Of a DNA stretch of 64,000 bases, positions 43,611 to 54,984 are shown in pieces. The first letter of the stretch is position 1; each line of letters starts with the position of its first letter. Origin of the DNA: Dipteris shenzhenensis. Lineage: Eukaryota; Polypodiophyta; Polypodiopsida; Gleicheniales. Location of the stretch: the NCBI GenBank assembly GCA_047967505.1, contig CM106541.1; one strand, written 5' to 3'. Made by a program: the position numbers and the translations under genes. Under the pieces are notes generated by a model. It was not told the origin of the DNA, did no database searches, and saw only the letters and a list, made by a program, of their open reading frames with translations.

Positions 43611-45274
43611 GAATTTTTGCTAGAAAATGCGATATGGAAGAGAAAAATAGAGAAACAGGAGCAAATTTTTCTTAAGCCCAATCTAATCAATCAATTATAC
43701 TCCACCATCCTCCTAAACCCTAGATTACAGATGAGATGTGCTCAAAAAAACATTTCAGGGAGTGTCTTTGAGAGAAAGGTTAACAACAGGATAAACCAAT
43801 GATAAGAGACAGATTGCTGACCTAGGCTTGTGTGTAGAGTTAGAGCTGGAGCTAGAGAGGTGTGAGATGGAGCTAGGGTGGTTGTGGCTAGAGTTGCAAT
43901 GGTGGAGCTGGTGAGGTTGGAGTTGGAGCTACAGTGGGACCCTGTGATGGAGGTGGTGAGGTAGTGAGGTTGGAGCTAGAGTCGGTGAGGTAGTGAGGTT
44001 GGGAGCTAGAGGTGGTGAGCTGGAGGTGGTGAGGTAGTGAGTTTGGAGCTAGAGCTGGTGAGGTAGTGAGGTTGGAGGCAACTGAATCTAGAGATAGGGA
44101 TGAAATGAAGGGTAACTCTACTTAGAGGCGGTTTTGTCTCAAAATGTGTGCAAGCAATCGTGAGGAAATAAATGCACAGGAACCTAGAAGATCGTTTTCC
44201 ACACATGTGGCTGACAAGATAGATGTGTCATGCATTGAAAACTGTGCCCTTTCCCCTTATCTTCACTTTTCTCCATCCCTTATCTACACTTTCCTCCATC
44301 CCTACACCACATCCTTCCCTTGCATCACCCTTCAACACCCCCCCCTCCCCCCCTAACTCTCTTCAACACCCCCCCCCCCCGTACTGCACCTATGCAAGAG
44401 CCACAAACAAGTCACCAGGGCCATCCATGGACAAAACAAATCCAAGTTCTCATATATACCACTTAGGAATTTGCTATATTTGTGGGCAATAGCATTTACT
44501 TGATGTGTGATCGTGTAGAACTCACCTTTCCTCAGGTGCCAGTGACACACCACATAGAGAATAACTTCTTTTGCCATAAAATGCGATTTGAGGCTCTTTT
44601 CCATTAAAACACACTATATCACATTTATTAGCAAAATATGCTAGGTGTGCAAGGATTAGATAAAAAACGCGATTTGTGGCAGTTTTCCTGAAGAAACATG
44701 AATATCTCCTTTTCTAGCAAGAGGTACTAACCTCATTAGTATGTATCAGCTTGAGAAGAGCTTGATGGGTGCTAGCTTGATGGTTGTCATCTTGATGTAT
44801 CTTGAGCTATAGTGGGTCAGTGTGGGATAACAGTTTGATGGGTGTCAGCTTGATGGGTTGAGATAGGACTGTAGTGGGTTTGGGGAAAGGACATGGAGCT
44901 ATATTGGGTCTAGCTATAGTGGGTCTGGGGGAAGGACCTGGAACTTGTAGGGGGGAAGATGAAACTAGAAATGGAGATGACAATGAGAATGATTAAGTCT
45001 AGTCACTTGGTCTAAAAATAGGTGCATGCAATCACTAGATACTCTAACTATACTATTTTAAAGACCAGTTTTGGCATGTGTGGCTTGAATAGATATCTCT
45101 GCCATCTCCTCTTATCTTCACTTTTCTCCATCCATTCAACAGTTTTGAATCTTCATCTTCTTCCTCATTTTCATCTGAACAATACATTAGACCTTGCTTT
45201 TTTCCCATCATCATCCCCAGCTACCTATACTTGTGCAAAGAGCCATGGAGAGAAAGGCTACAGGTACTTAAATA
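43611..45274. repeat. tandem unit 2 and partial unit 3
   Basis: Unit 2 repeats the block order of unit 1 with growing offset (1.22 to 1.3 kb): GAAAATGCGATATGG at 43623, AATCAATCAATTATACTCC, an expanded minisatellite (43840-44090), GACAAGATAGATGTGTCAT at 44214, a C-rich block (44335-44382), CACAAACAAGTCACCAGG and AAAATGCGATTTGAGG at 44580. A partial unit 3 (45003-45260) begins GGTCTAAAAATAGGTGCATGC, matching 43412. At 44740-44950 GCTTGATGGGTG units are additional. The copia B LTR cuts it off at 45275. Confidence 0.7.
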
Positions 45275-45991
45275 TGTAACAAAATAATACAACGTCTATG
45301 CTCAAGAGATAACAGGATCTCGTACGCAAGAGAGAAAACAAGAAAGTATGGAGAATCAAAAATTTCATTATTGTAGAACTGATACAATAGATGGCGCTGC
45401 CTCCCAACCGTGCACTCCTATGAAAGAAGCTTTGATGGCGTGCTGGAAATAGTAGAAGATGGAGGTTGGATGCTAAGGAATCAGGATTGATGTAACTAGT
45501 GATGAAATGGGCTTCACGAGCTTGCTCTTATATAGCCACCAGTGACTGTTAGGCTCAATTGGGTGGCTAACCCAGTCCGCCCAAAATGGTCGACTAGGGG
45601 TCGGTCCCAAAATAGGCCACCGACCATACGATAGAACCGGTGCACAAAACAAAGCAACTAACCTACGGCCCACAGCCATCTGAGATCATTAGAGGCTCCA
45701 AGCGGGCCCTGCAACCCAAGAGTGGGCTACCCCAGGAAATGCTCCGTCTACCCTCAGTGCAGTCAGTCAAGGGATGCCTTCCTGCACTTGCATGTAGCCT
45801 AGTTGGCGGTGTGCCAACTCTATTTGAAGCTGTCCAGCCATCAGGCCACACATGGCCCCCATCTGGTGTCCAAACCAAGACCTACCGGATAACTGAGCTA
45901 CTCAAATGACTTCTCCTCATATGGGGGGCTTACAAGTAGAGTTAGCTGGTTCCCGCGTAGTTACATGAGAGTGGAGCATTGATATCTAACA
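45275..45991 (-). repeat. Copia B 3' LTR (minus orientation)
   Basis: A 717-bp LTR running on the minus strand from TGTTAGATATCAATG (45991) to ATTTTGTTACA (45275). It pairs with 37156-37858 in inverted orientation. The purine tract GACATTGAGTG precedes it on the minus strand and its own pol sequence follows at higher coordinates. Confidence 0.9.
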
Positions 45992-46022
45992 AAATACACT
46001 CAATGTCCACCCGCAAGTGAAC

Positions 46023-48254
46023 TTACTTTTTCGGCCCAATGCCAAGTCGATAAAGATGCCTCTCTAGCAAGTCTCTTACAAGAGCCTTCGTGAAGATGTC
46101 TGCATCATTCTCTTTAGTCGGACAATACACCAAGTCGACCTCTCCATCCATGATCAGCTCGTGTACAAAGTGATATTGAATCTCAATGTATTTTGTGCGA
46201 GCATGGAACACCGGGTTCTTTGCAATCACCATGCAACTTTGATTGTCACATGATAACTGCGTAGGCTTGTTCTGCACTATACCCATGTCCCAAAAAATCC
46301 TCCTCAACCACACTGCCTCGCAAGAAGCAAAGCATGCAGATTTGTACTCGGCCTCGGTAGAAGAAAGAGCAACTGTTGGTTGCTTCTTGCTTCTTGCTGA
46401 CCCATGACACAACTCTAGATCCAAGTGAGAAATAGTACCCTGTCACTGATCTCCTGTTGTCCACGTCTCCTGCCCAATCTGAGTCACAGAATCCGGTCAG
46501 GATGTTGCCCTTGGTATAGGTGATGCCATAATCAAGTGTGCCTTTGATGTATTTCAGCACCTACATCCCTGCCCTCCAATGGTTCTCCCGGGGCTTATTG
46601 GAAAACCTGCTTAGTACACCAGTTGCAAAACTAATGTTTGGTCATGTGTTGCACAGGTAAATCTAGTTGCCCACAAGCCTTTTGTACTTCACTTCATCCA
46701 TGAGTGGTGATGAATCCTCGTTTGAGAGCTTCACGTCAACCTCCATAGGGGTACCAACTATCTTGCACTCAGCCATGCCAAATGCCTTCAGTATCTCTCC
46801 AGCATACTTAAGATGTGAAATGAAGATCTGTTTTGGCTCTTGCCAAACTTCAATCCCCAAACAAAAATGCATCAGTCATTTCAAACTCTCTTCCTAGCAA
46901 ATGCTTTATCTACGAGATCTTCTCTTCATGGTTCCCTGTTATGACAAGGTCGTCCACATAAAGGACCACGATCATACACCTGCCTCCTTCTTTGAAGATA
47001 TACAAATTTGCATCAGATGGGCTCCTCCTGAACCCATTTTGTAGAAAGTAGGCATCAATTCACTGGTACCATACTTGTGGGGCCTGTTTCAGCCCGTAAA
47101 GTGCCTTCTTCAGTTTGCAGACTTTACCTTCTGAACCAGGGATCTCAAAACCTAGTGGTTGTTCCACGTATACCTCCTCCTTGAGATCTCCATTCAGAAA
47201 GGTAGATTTCACATCCATCTGAAACATGGGCCAACTTCCCTGGGCAGCTAAAGCCAAAACACTGTGAATTGTGGTTAGTCGAGTTGTGGGAGCAAAAGTA
47301 TCTTCATAATCAAAACCATGTACCTGTGCAAATCCTTTTGTCATGAGCCGAGAGCCTTGTACTTATCAAATGTGCCGTTAGACTTGTACTTGTTGATCTT
47401 GTACACCCACTTGGTTCCGATTACCTTGCATTTTGGTGGTCGATCCACAAGGTCCCAAGTGTTGTTCTTCATTATGGAGCCATACTCTGACTGCATAGCC
47501 TCCATCCACCTATCATTGCCCTATGCCTCTTCAAGACACTTGGGTTCATTAGCACGGATCACTTTTGTCATCAAAGCATAGTTGACCAAGTGTTCTTGCG
47601 CCCTTCTTTACTCCTCTAATCTCTTGGACCGGCAGTGTTTGGATGGTTCCTCCTCAATGGTTGGAGGTTCTCTGCCATCTAAAAGCTACTTTACCCACTT
47701 CAGGAATGGCCATTGCCATTGTGGTTCTGCAAGCTCTTCTTTATCTTCTTTGTCTTGAATCATCCCAAGCACCGTTGGGGGAGTTCGGTCTGTTGTTGGT
47801 GGTAGTATTGGATGGATATCCTGGTCTTGGTTGTCTGGGAAGGAAGCATCCTCCTCCAATTGATGCGGCTGTTTTGAGAAGACCACATCGTGACTTATAA
47901 TTACCTTCTTGGTAACAGGGTTATAGAGATGGTAACCCTTTGCCTCTTCACTGTAGCCCAAGAAAATACACTTCCAGCTCTTCGGTTCCCATTTAGTCCT
48001 AGTAGCATCAGGGACATGCACAAAACAGTCACATCCCAAAACTTTGAAATGTGCAGCTGAAGGTTTCTTACCAGAAAAGGCTTACAGTGGAGTATTCCCG
48101 TTCATAGCCTTCGTGTAGCTACAATTGAGGATGTAAACTGCAGTGTTACATGCTTCAGCCCAAAAAGTCTTTGGCAAATCTTTCCCTTTCATCATACTCC
48201 GGCCCATTTCACAGATGACGTGCATCTTGCATTCTACTACTCCATTTTGAGAGT
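46023..48254 (-). pseudogene. Copia B pol (integrase end, RT, RNase H), 5' truncated
   Basis: On the minus strand: integrase end (SQNGVVECKMHVICEMGRSM at about 48240; FWAEACNTAVYILN; GCDCFVHVPDATRTKWEPKS, 47686-48039), a poorly open linker, RT ([57 protein letters not shown], 47060-47344), the RT end (HFCLGIEVWQEPKQIFISHL, 46663-46872) and RNase H ([56 protein letters not shown]). Stops occur between all pieces. At about 48255 the sequence switches to the copia C LTR, so copia C probably inserted here and the rest of copia B was lost. Confidence 0.9.
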
Positions 48255-48418
48255 GCTCTCAACGGAAGCAAGAACAGAAGAAGGAGAGAGAGAGACAGAG
48301 AGCCACACAAGTTTGGTGGGTGCAGAACCACCCTAATCTTCTTTTTTCATTCATTTATATATGTGTTTGAGTATTGTACATAACTGGAGTTAAGGCACAG
48401 TGACCTTTAACCCCCACA
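48255..48418 (-). repeat. Copia C 3' LTR (copy 2)
   Basis: On the minus strand from TGTGGGGGTTAAAGG (48418) to about GCTTCCGTTGAGA (48255), about 164 bp. It matches 22463-22643. The purine tract AAGTGGGAGGT precedes it. No 5' LTR was found beyond gag, so the element is truncated at that side or has lost it. Confidence 0.75.
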
Positions 48419-48471
48419 ACCTCCCACTTAAAGGACAATGTGCCTTTAAGGGAGAACAACCAGTGAGCATA

Positions 48472-50411
48472 CTATCCAATGCCCATCAATACATGACAAT
48501 ACTCAAACCGCTGACTAGGTAGACTCTTCGTCAGCATATCTGCAAGGTTATCATCTGTATGAACCTTGACAAGCTCTATGCGCTTGTCCTCAAGTACCTC
48601 CCTGATGAAATGGTACCTGACCTCAATGTGTTTGGTCTTTGCATGAAAGACCGGATTCCGTGCTAGCTGAATAGCACTCATGGAATCACTATGCAATGTC
48701 GGTACACCTCTATGAATCCCCAAATCTCCCACTAGCTGATCAAGCCATATAGCCTCCTTGCAACCCTCTGTGGCTGCAACATACTCAGCCTTTGTGGTAG
48801 ACAAAGCCACGCACTTCTGTGCACGAGACATCCACGACACTGCACCACCTGCAAAGGTGAACACATAACTAGAAGTGGATCTCCTACTATCCACATGCCC
48901 TGCATAGTCTGAATCTGTGTACCCAAGTACATGCATGTCTCCTTTACCAAAGCAAATGCACATCTCCTTGGTACCCTTCATGTACCTCATGATGCACTTA
49001 ACTGCCTCCCAATGCCTCTTTCCTGGATTAGCCATATACCGGCTAACAACTCCCACTGCAAATGCAATGTCTAGTCTAGTAGCTATCATAGCATACATAA
49101 GACTCCCAACTGCTGATGCATAAGGAACCTTGGCCATCATGGCCCTCTCCTCATCTGATTTGGGACTATCTATATGACTCAGTTTCACATATGGAGGCAA
49201 TGGAGTACTCATTGCCTTCCCCCCTCCATATTGAAACGCTGCAATACTTTTGTAACATACTCTTTTTGTGAAAGCCAAAGGAGTTTCCTACTCCGATCAC
49301 GCGTGATGCGCATACCAAGAATATGACCTGCAAGTCCCAAATCCTTCATATCAAAGGCCTCATGCAACTTGGCCTTTAATGCATCTAGCTCATAAGTATT
49401 CTTGCTAGCCAATAGCATATCATCCACATATAGTGCCAGGATTATCAAGCTACTATCCTGAGCCCTTTTAGTGTAGAGGCAGTGATCGATTTCACTCCTT
49501 CTAAAACCCTGGGACCGAATGAAAGCATCAAACTTCTGATACCATTCTCTAGGCGCTTGCTTAAGACCATAGAGACTCTTCTTTAGCTTGCAAACTAAAT
49601 GCTCTTTGCTCTTTTCTTCAAAGCCTTCCGGCTGCACCATGTAAATTTCCTCATGCAAATCCCCATGCAAGAAAGCTGTCTTGACATCCATCTGCATAAG
49701 CTCCATATCCTCTGATGCCACTAGTCCAAGCATGCATCTAAGTGTGGTCATCTTCACAACTGGAGAGAATATCTCATCAAAGTCCACACCCTTCTCTTGC
49801 TTGAACCCTTTAGCAACCAAGTGGGCCTTGTACCTAGGCACATCATCACCTGTGACCTTCATTTTGTAGACCCATTTACATGGCAATGCTTTCTTTCCAT
49901 GTGGCAAAGAAACCAAGTCCCAAGTCTTATTCTTCATAAGTGAACTCATCTCTGATTGCATAGCATACTCCCACTTGCGTTGATCCTCATGCATCATAGC
50001 CTCTTTGTAGCAAGAAGGCTCCCCGCAATCAATAAGCATCACATAGTCTACCCCTGGAACAAACCTATCAGGTGGTCTAGACACTCTAGATGATCTTCTC
50101 AAGGGCATTGCAGCTTGCTGTCCCATTTGCATATCAGCCATATTTGGCTCATCATTTCCACCAATAGATGATCCATCATCTACCCTTGATTGTATACCTG
50201 TGGGAGTACTTGGTTGTACCATTTCTTGCACATTTGGTGCATGGACAGCTTGCTGTCTATCAACATATGCAAGTGGATTCACATCCTTGAAAGTGATTCT
50301 CCTCATTTCCACATCCCTCATGGGTGCCTTATGCATCTTCTTCTCATTGAAGACCACATCATGGCTGCGTATGATCTTCTTTGCTTCTGGATCCCAGAGA
50401 CGATAGCCCAT
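48472..50411 (-). pseudogene. Copia C reverse transcriptase and RNase H
   Basis: Nearly open over 1.9 kb. RT (49209-50411) includes EMSSLMKNKTWDLVSLPHGK, KALPCKWVYKMKV, DVKTAFLHGDLHEEIYMVQP, SLYGLKQAPREWYQ and the intact catalytic LYVDDMLLAS. RNase H (48472-49278) reads GYTDSDYAGHVDSRRSTSS, CVALSTTKAEYVAA (the first Glu of the usual TEAEY is Lys), HAKTKHIEVRYHFIREVL and DMLTKSLPSQRFEYC. The two frames overlap by 70 bp around 49240, a single frameshift near QRFNMEGG. Apart from this the region looks recently active compared with every other element here. Confidence 0.92.
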
Positions 50412-51455
50412 CTCTCCACTTTCACCATAACCCAGAAAGATGCATTTCCTAGCTTCTTTCGAAGCTCTTTTGGCACATGTGCATATGCCTCACACCCAAA
50501 TATACGCAAATGAGAGTAAGAGGGCTTCTTGCCACTCCATGCCTCTTCAGGAATACCACCATCCAGACTCTTACTAGGTGATCTATTGATCACATGCACT
50601 GCAGTCTTCATTGCCTCAGCCCAAAAACCACCAGAAAGACTTGCATTGGAAAGCATGCATTGCAACCTTTCTTGAATGGTACGGTTCATCTTTTCTGCAA
50701 CTGGATTTTGCTTTGGAGTATGAGGGGATGTGAGCTCCCTCTTAATCCCACGTGTATCACAGAAATGCTGAAAGTCATGAGAGAGATACTCTCCACCATT
50801 GTCAGTCCATAGGCATTTAAGCGTTCTACCTGACTGATTCTCAACCAAGGCCAGCCATTTCTGAAATACCTAGAACACATCACTCTTCCGAGCTATAGCA
50901 TAAGCCCACACTTTCCTAGTTGCATCATCAATGAATGTCACATAGTATTCAGCCCTGCCTAATGACCGTGTAGGCATGGGACCGCATACATCTGAATGCA
51001 CCAAATCAAGCTTTTCAAACTCTTTCTTTCCCCTTCTTTTATGGGCTGATTTAGTCTGCTTCCCATAGAGACAATGCTCACAAAATTCAAAATCATAGAA
51101 ACTCAAATGCGGTACATAACCCAAACGGCATAAGAGTTTCATTCCATTCTGGCTCATGTGCCCCAACCTGCAATGCCACAAAGAAGTGGTTGGCTGCTCA
51201 GTTATTGCAACAACATGATCAAATACCCCTGATACATGTAAGGGATACAAAGTCCCACACTTGGCACCCCTGGCCAAAAGCATAGAGCCCTTCTGAATTT
51301 TCCAACTTTGAAAGCCAAAAGTGGTGTGAAAACCAGCATCATCTAGCTGACCCACTGAAATAAGACTCTTGGTCAGCTTAGGCACATGTCTCACATGTTT
51401 CAAAACAAATGCAGACCCATTTGCAAAAGAAAACTTTATGTCACTACTCCCACTA
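50412..51455 (-). pseudogene. Copia C integrase
   Basis: The gag-pre-integrase region (SLWHCRLGHMSQNGMKLLC; CEHCLYGKQTKSAHKR) and the first catalytic Asp (LDLVHSDVCGPM) lie in the frame 50870-51403. A stop at about 50870 and a frame change lead to the second Asp (LWTDNGGEYLS) and the Glu region (PKQNPVAEKMNRTIQERLQ, 50318-50848), with NPVAE where NGVAE is usual. A second frameshift near 50450 precedes the C-terminal tail. Integrase would join element cDNA to host DNA. Confidence 0.9.
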
Positions 51456-52520
51456 TGTCACATGCATAGTCATTTCCAAGATGCACACAACCTGTCTTTC
51501 CACTATCATAAGTGGAGAACCATTCCCTATGGGGAGTAACATGGAGTGAAGCACCAGAATCCAAAATCCAATCCTGGGACTATGCATCATCTGAAGTGGT
51601 AAGCAACTCTGCAGATAAACTAGACATGAAGAGAACATCATTGTCACTATCATGTGTGACTGCATTGATCTCCTTGATCTTCACTTTTCCTTTTTCCTCC
51701 CTTGGACTCTCTTCCTTTTGATTTGCACCCCAATTTGCATTCTTTTTCTTATCCTTTTGCTCTCTTTTCAGCTTGTAGCAATCCTTTTTCATATGGCCCT
51801 TCTTGCCACAATGGTAACACTCAATGTTCCATGCCTTGGATTTGCTACGAGATTTCCCTCTTTCTTGGGACTTCCCCCTGAACTGTGATCTGCCCCTTTG
51901 CACATTTAAGGCTGCATCCTGCTTGTTGCCATCCATAGACTTCCGTCTAATCTCCTCGGCCAACAAGCTACCCACAACATCATCAAATTTCAATACTCCA
52001 CTAGGTGCAGAGTTACTAACAGCTGTACGGAAGGTATCCCATGAGGATGGCAATGAACATAAGAGAAATATTGCCTTAGTCTCCGCATCAAAATTCATCT
52101 TCTGAGCCTGAAGCTGGCTGAAAATAATATTGAATTCATTCAAGTGAGAAGCAATGGAGACCCCTTCCTTCATCTGTAGCTCAAACAACCTCTTCATGAG
52201 GTAAACTTTATTAGAGGCAGTTTCCTTCTCATAAGTGGCACACAGTTTCTTCCACAAATCTTCCGTAGTCTACTCATTCACTACTGTGAAATAAACTGAC
52301 TCTGCAAGATGAAGTCTAATAGTAGACTTTGCTAATGCATCCAACTCATTCCAATATCCTCAGACATATTTGCAGGCTTAGCTTCAATCCCTGCCAAGGG
52401 TTTAATCTGCTTCTTTTGAATAAGCACATCCGTTATTTGTTCTTTCCACAAAGAAAAGTTTGTCCCATCAAACTTTTTAATGTTGAAAAACTCCTTTTCA
52501 GACATGGAAGAGGACGCCAT
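51456..52520 (-). pseudogene. Copia C gag and protease
   Basis: Gag starts at about 52520 (MASSSMSEKEFFNIKKFDGT; WKEQITDVLIQKKQIKPL), shifts frame at about 52330-52260, and is then open for 225 codons (52257-51580): KETASNKVYLMKRLFELQMK, IIFSQLQAQKMNFD, SSWDTFRTAVSNSAPSGV and CCHC knuckle CYHCGKKGHMKKDC. A TAG at 51580-51582 ends it. The same frame then gives the protease site QDWILDSGASLHVTPHREWF, with the catalytic D-S-G intact, until a frameshift at about 51455. Gag and protease are thus separated only by one TAG. Confidence 0.9.
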
Positions 52521-52544
52521 GATGCAAATGAAACAAAATCCCAA

Positions 52545-53230
52545 ATGCTAGTGCCTCCAAGAGAGAATCACACCAAATACCAGGTGCACCCAAATGTGTA
52601 TGCCACAATAGAGTGAAATATCACCAAAACTCAAAGCTCAAAGCATCTAACTCATGTGCATATACTATGCATCCATATGAGCAAATCTGGCCCAAAAGAA
52701 AATGCCAATAAGTGCCAAATGACTCAAGCATAAACACCATCCACTGGCATATGCATCAAGAATATCTCATCCAAGAGAGCATAGCACTATCAGTGCATCA
52801 CCTGCAATGTGTCAAAGCTGTCCCTCAGCATAAAGTAGCATCCATGTGCAAAGCGTCCATAAAAATAGCATCCCACAAGGCAATTTGGGCCTATCAGCGC
52901 ATCCAATAAGGACCGCAATGCATCCAAATGGCCTATAAATCATCCACTACAACCCAATGCACACCACGAATGAGCGCACACTGCTCAAACTGCAACTAGA
53001 GTGATCTGCATAAGGTATGCTCAAGAAATCATAGTCCCACGGTAATGAGCGCTACTAAAAATAGAACCTGAGATGCTTGAAACATTGCATAATCGGACTC
53101 AGCAAGAAAATCTGCAAATATCTCTCTTCTGCCAGAACTCCAAAATCCCAACCGATGAGTGAGAAATGGGAGTCAACACTTATCCACTGCCATGTGGCAT
53201 AAATCTAAGGTTTCAAAACCTTAGAATGAA
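52545..53230. other. spacer upstream of copia C gag, no gene recognised
   Basis: Expected to hold the leader and 5' LTR of copia C, but no match to its LTR is present. A sequence on the minus strand near 52580 (TGGTATTTGGTGTG) vaguely resembles a primer binding site. No credible coding frame is seen. Confidence 0.35.
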
Positions 53231-53446
53231 AAATGCATAACAGAGAGACGAAATCGAATACACAGAGATTTATAACTCTGAAAATCCTCCACCGAATCAT
53301 ACAAGAACTGATAGGTAGGGGTTTTTGGGCGTCCGAAACGCAATGGGACAGACGGTTTTGGAAACCGTGGTCTCAAACTGGGTCCATAGCAAGACTTTTG
53401 TACATGTCAAAGACATTGCTCTGCAAACGATATGATGAGGTATTAA

Positions 53447-54782
53447 ATGCACAAGGTGTTTGATAGTCACAAGGGAATCTGCACTATACACAAGGGCAAT
53501 TGTAGGATACTTGAAGAGGCACTTGCATTTGCCATGTATGTACACTATGTTGATGGATCAGTTGAGGACCCAAAGGATAGCGATGAGGATGAAGAAATAG
53601 AGGAAAATTCAGATCTACCAGAAGTGGAAGAGAAGATCAACCCAACAGAGGAAGAGCTTGCAGTTGCAGCATTGGACCTAGTGGCCTTGAAAAACGAGAC
53701 CTAAGAGATGCTGTCATAGTGGATGACGTGGAGACTAAGAGCTCTGACCTCACTGTGCCCATTCTTCCCTCATTCAATATTGAGGGAAAAGAGTATGTCT
53801 TGTTGTATGATGTACAGTGCCTATTTAATTTGAGAGAAGATTATGCAATTGCCCTTATTACACAATCTTGTAGGGTTGACAAGTAAGGATTGAGGACGAT
53901 CCTTTGTTAGAGCTGGAGGACAAATTCAATGCTTCGGAAGCATTGTCCATCTATTTTGAGTAAGCCAAAATGTATGAAGAGGTGGATGACACAATCTTCC
54001 AGGAAATCCAAGCACGAATGAACCTCATAGTAGCAAGCTTGAATATCAGTGACAGCTCTGACGGGAAGGAGGAGATGGGTATCTCCTTGTTTAATGATGA
54101 TATACTAGAGAAAGATGAGAATATTGAGGTAAGGAACCTACCTTTCTTGCATTTGGAGTTTAGATATGCAATTTGATGGTTTGTTTTCAATCGAAGTATG
54201 TTTTGCGTATGGCAGTTGTTCATTGAAGATGACACATTCCTCCTGAGGGCGGTGGGAAGTAGAATTCCTGGGCTTGGTAAACTATCAAGCCTTTCTCATT
54301 ATATTAAAGACCTATCTGTTGCGAAGATACTGATTTTTAGCAAATTGCTTAGCAATGATGGGGTCTCTCTTACTTATTTTTTCAAGTGTTTCTCAAAAGT
54401 TTTGGGTGGTCATCCTATATCATGGCAAACAGATAAGATCATACTGATAGAGAAGCGGTCTGCTTTACTTATTTTTGGGTGTTATGTTGGAAAGTAAGTC
54501 TTAAAAGTTGGCTACTTTTTGACATATACTTCTTGGGCACTAGCTTGTGGTGTAAAGGATCCCCTCTCTTTGGAAGCTTATGGAAAGCATAAGCTCATTA
54601 GGAATTGAGAGCCTTCTTTGGTGGCCCTTCTCGACAAATTAGTTGAAGAGCAAATTGTGAGCACAACAACTCTTGCACAAGATGAGAAGAGTTCAGTTTC
54701 TCCTCAGCACAAGAAAAAAAGGTCTCCAATCAAAGTCAAAAGAAAGATTCCAAGCAAAGTTGGCAAACCATTGGAAGGATAG
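53447..54782 (+). pseudogene. unknown multi-exon pseudogene
   Basis: Sense runs on through several frames. An acidic segment at 53540-53690 (DPKDSDEDEEIEENSD; NPTEEELAVAALDLVAL) leads to 53700-53880 (SDLTVPILPSFNIEGKEYVL; CLFNLREDYAIALITQSCR) and 53885-54128 (DPLLELEDKFNASEALSIYF; EEVDDTIFQEIQARMN; a TAA at about 53960). A GTAAGG donor at 54129 and a GGCAG acceptor at 54215 form an 87-bp phase-0 intron. The next exon reads FIEDDTFLLRAVGSRIPGLG, SLSHYIKDLSVAKILIF and VSLTYFFKCFSKVLGGHPI. After a TAA (54495) and a TGA (54606) the same frame ends with a basic tail (HKKKRSPIKVKRKIPSKVGK) at TAG 54780-54782, which could be a nuclear signal. I do not recognise the family. It could be a host gene relic or transposon cargo. 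Confidence 0.5.
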
Positions 54783-54984
54783 CCTGTATGGCATTGATAT
54801 TTTACAAGATAGAAGTAAGGTTGAATTGTGATCTGTTGCTAGCTCTTTGTTGGTCTGGTCTGTAGTATTACTTGATAAAACCACTGGAACACTTCTTTAA
54901 ACTATTGGCTTTCTATTTCCCTCCAAAATGTTGTGTATGTCTAAAGAATGTCTCAAAGTATCGAGGAGCATAGGAGGGCTTTTG

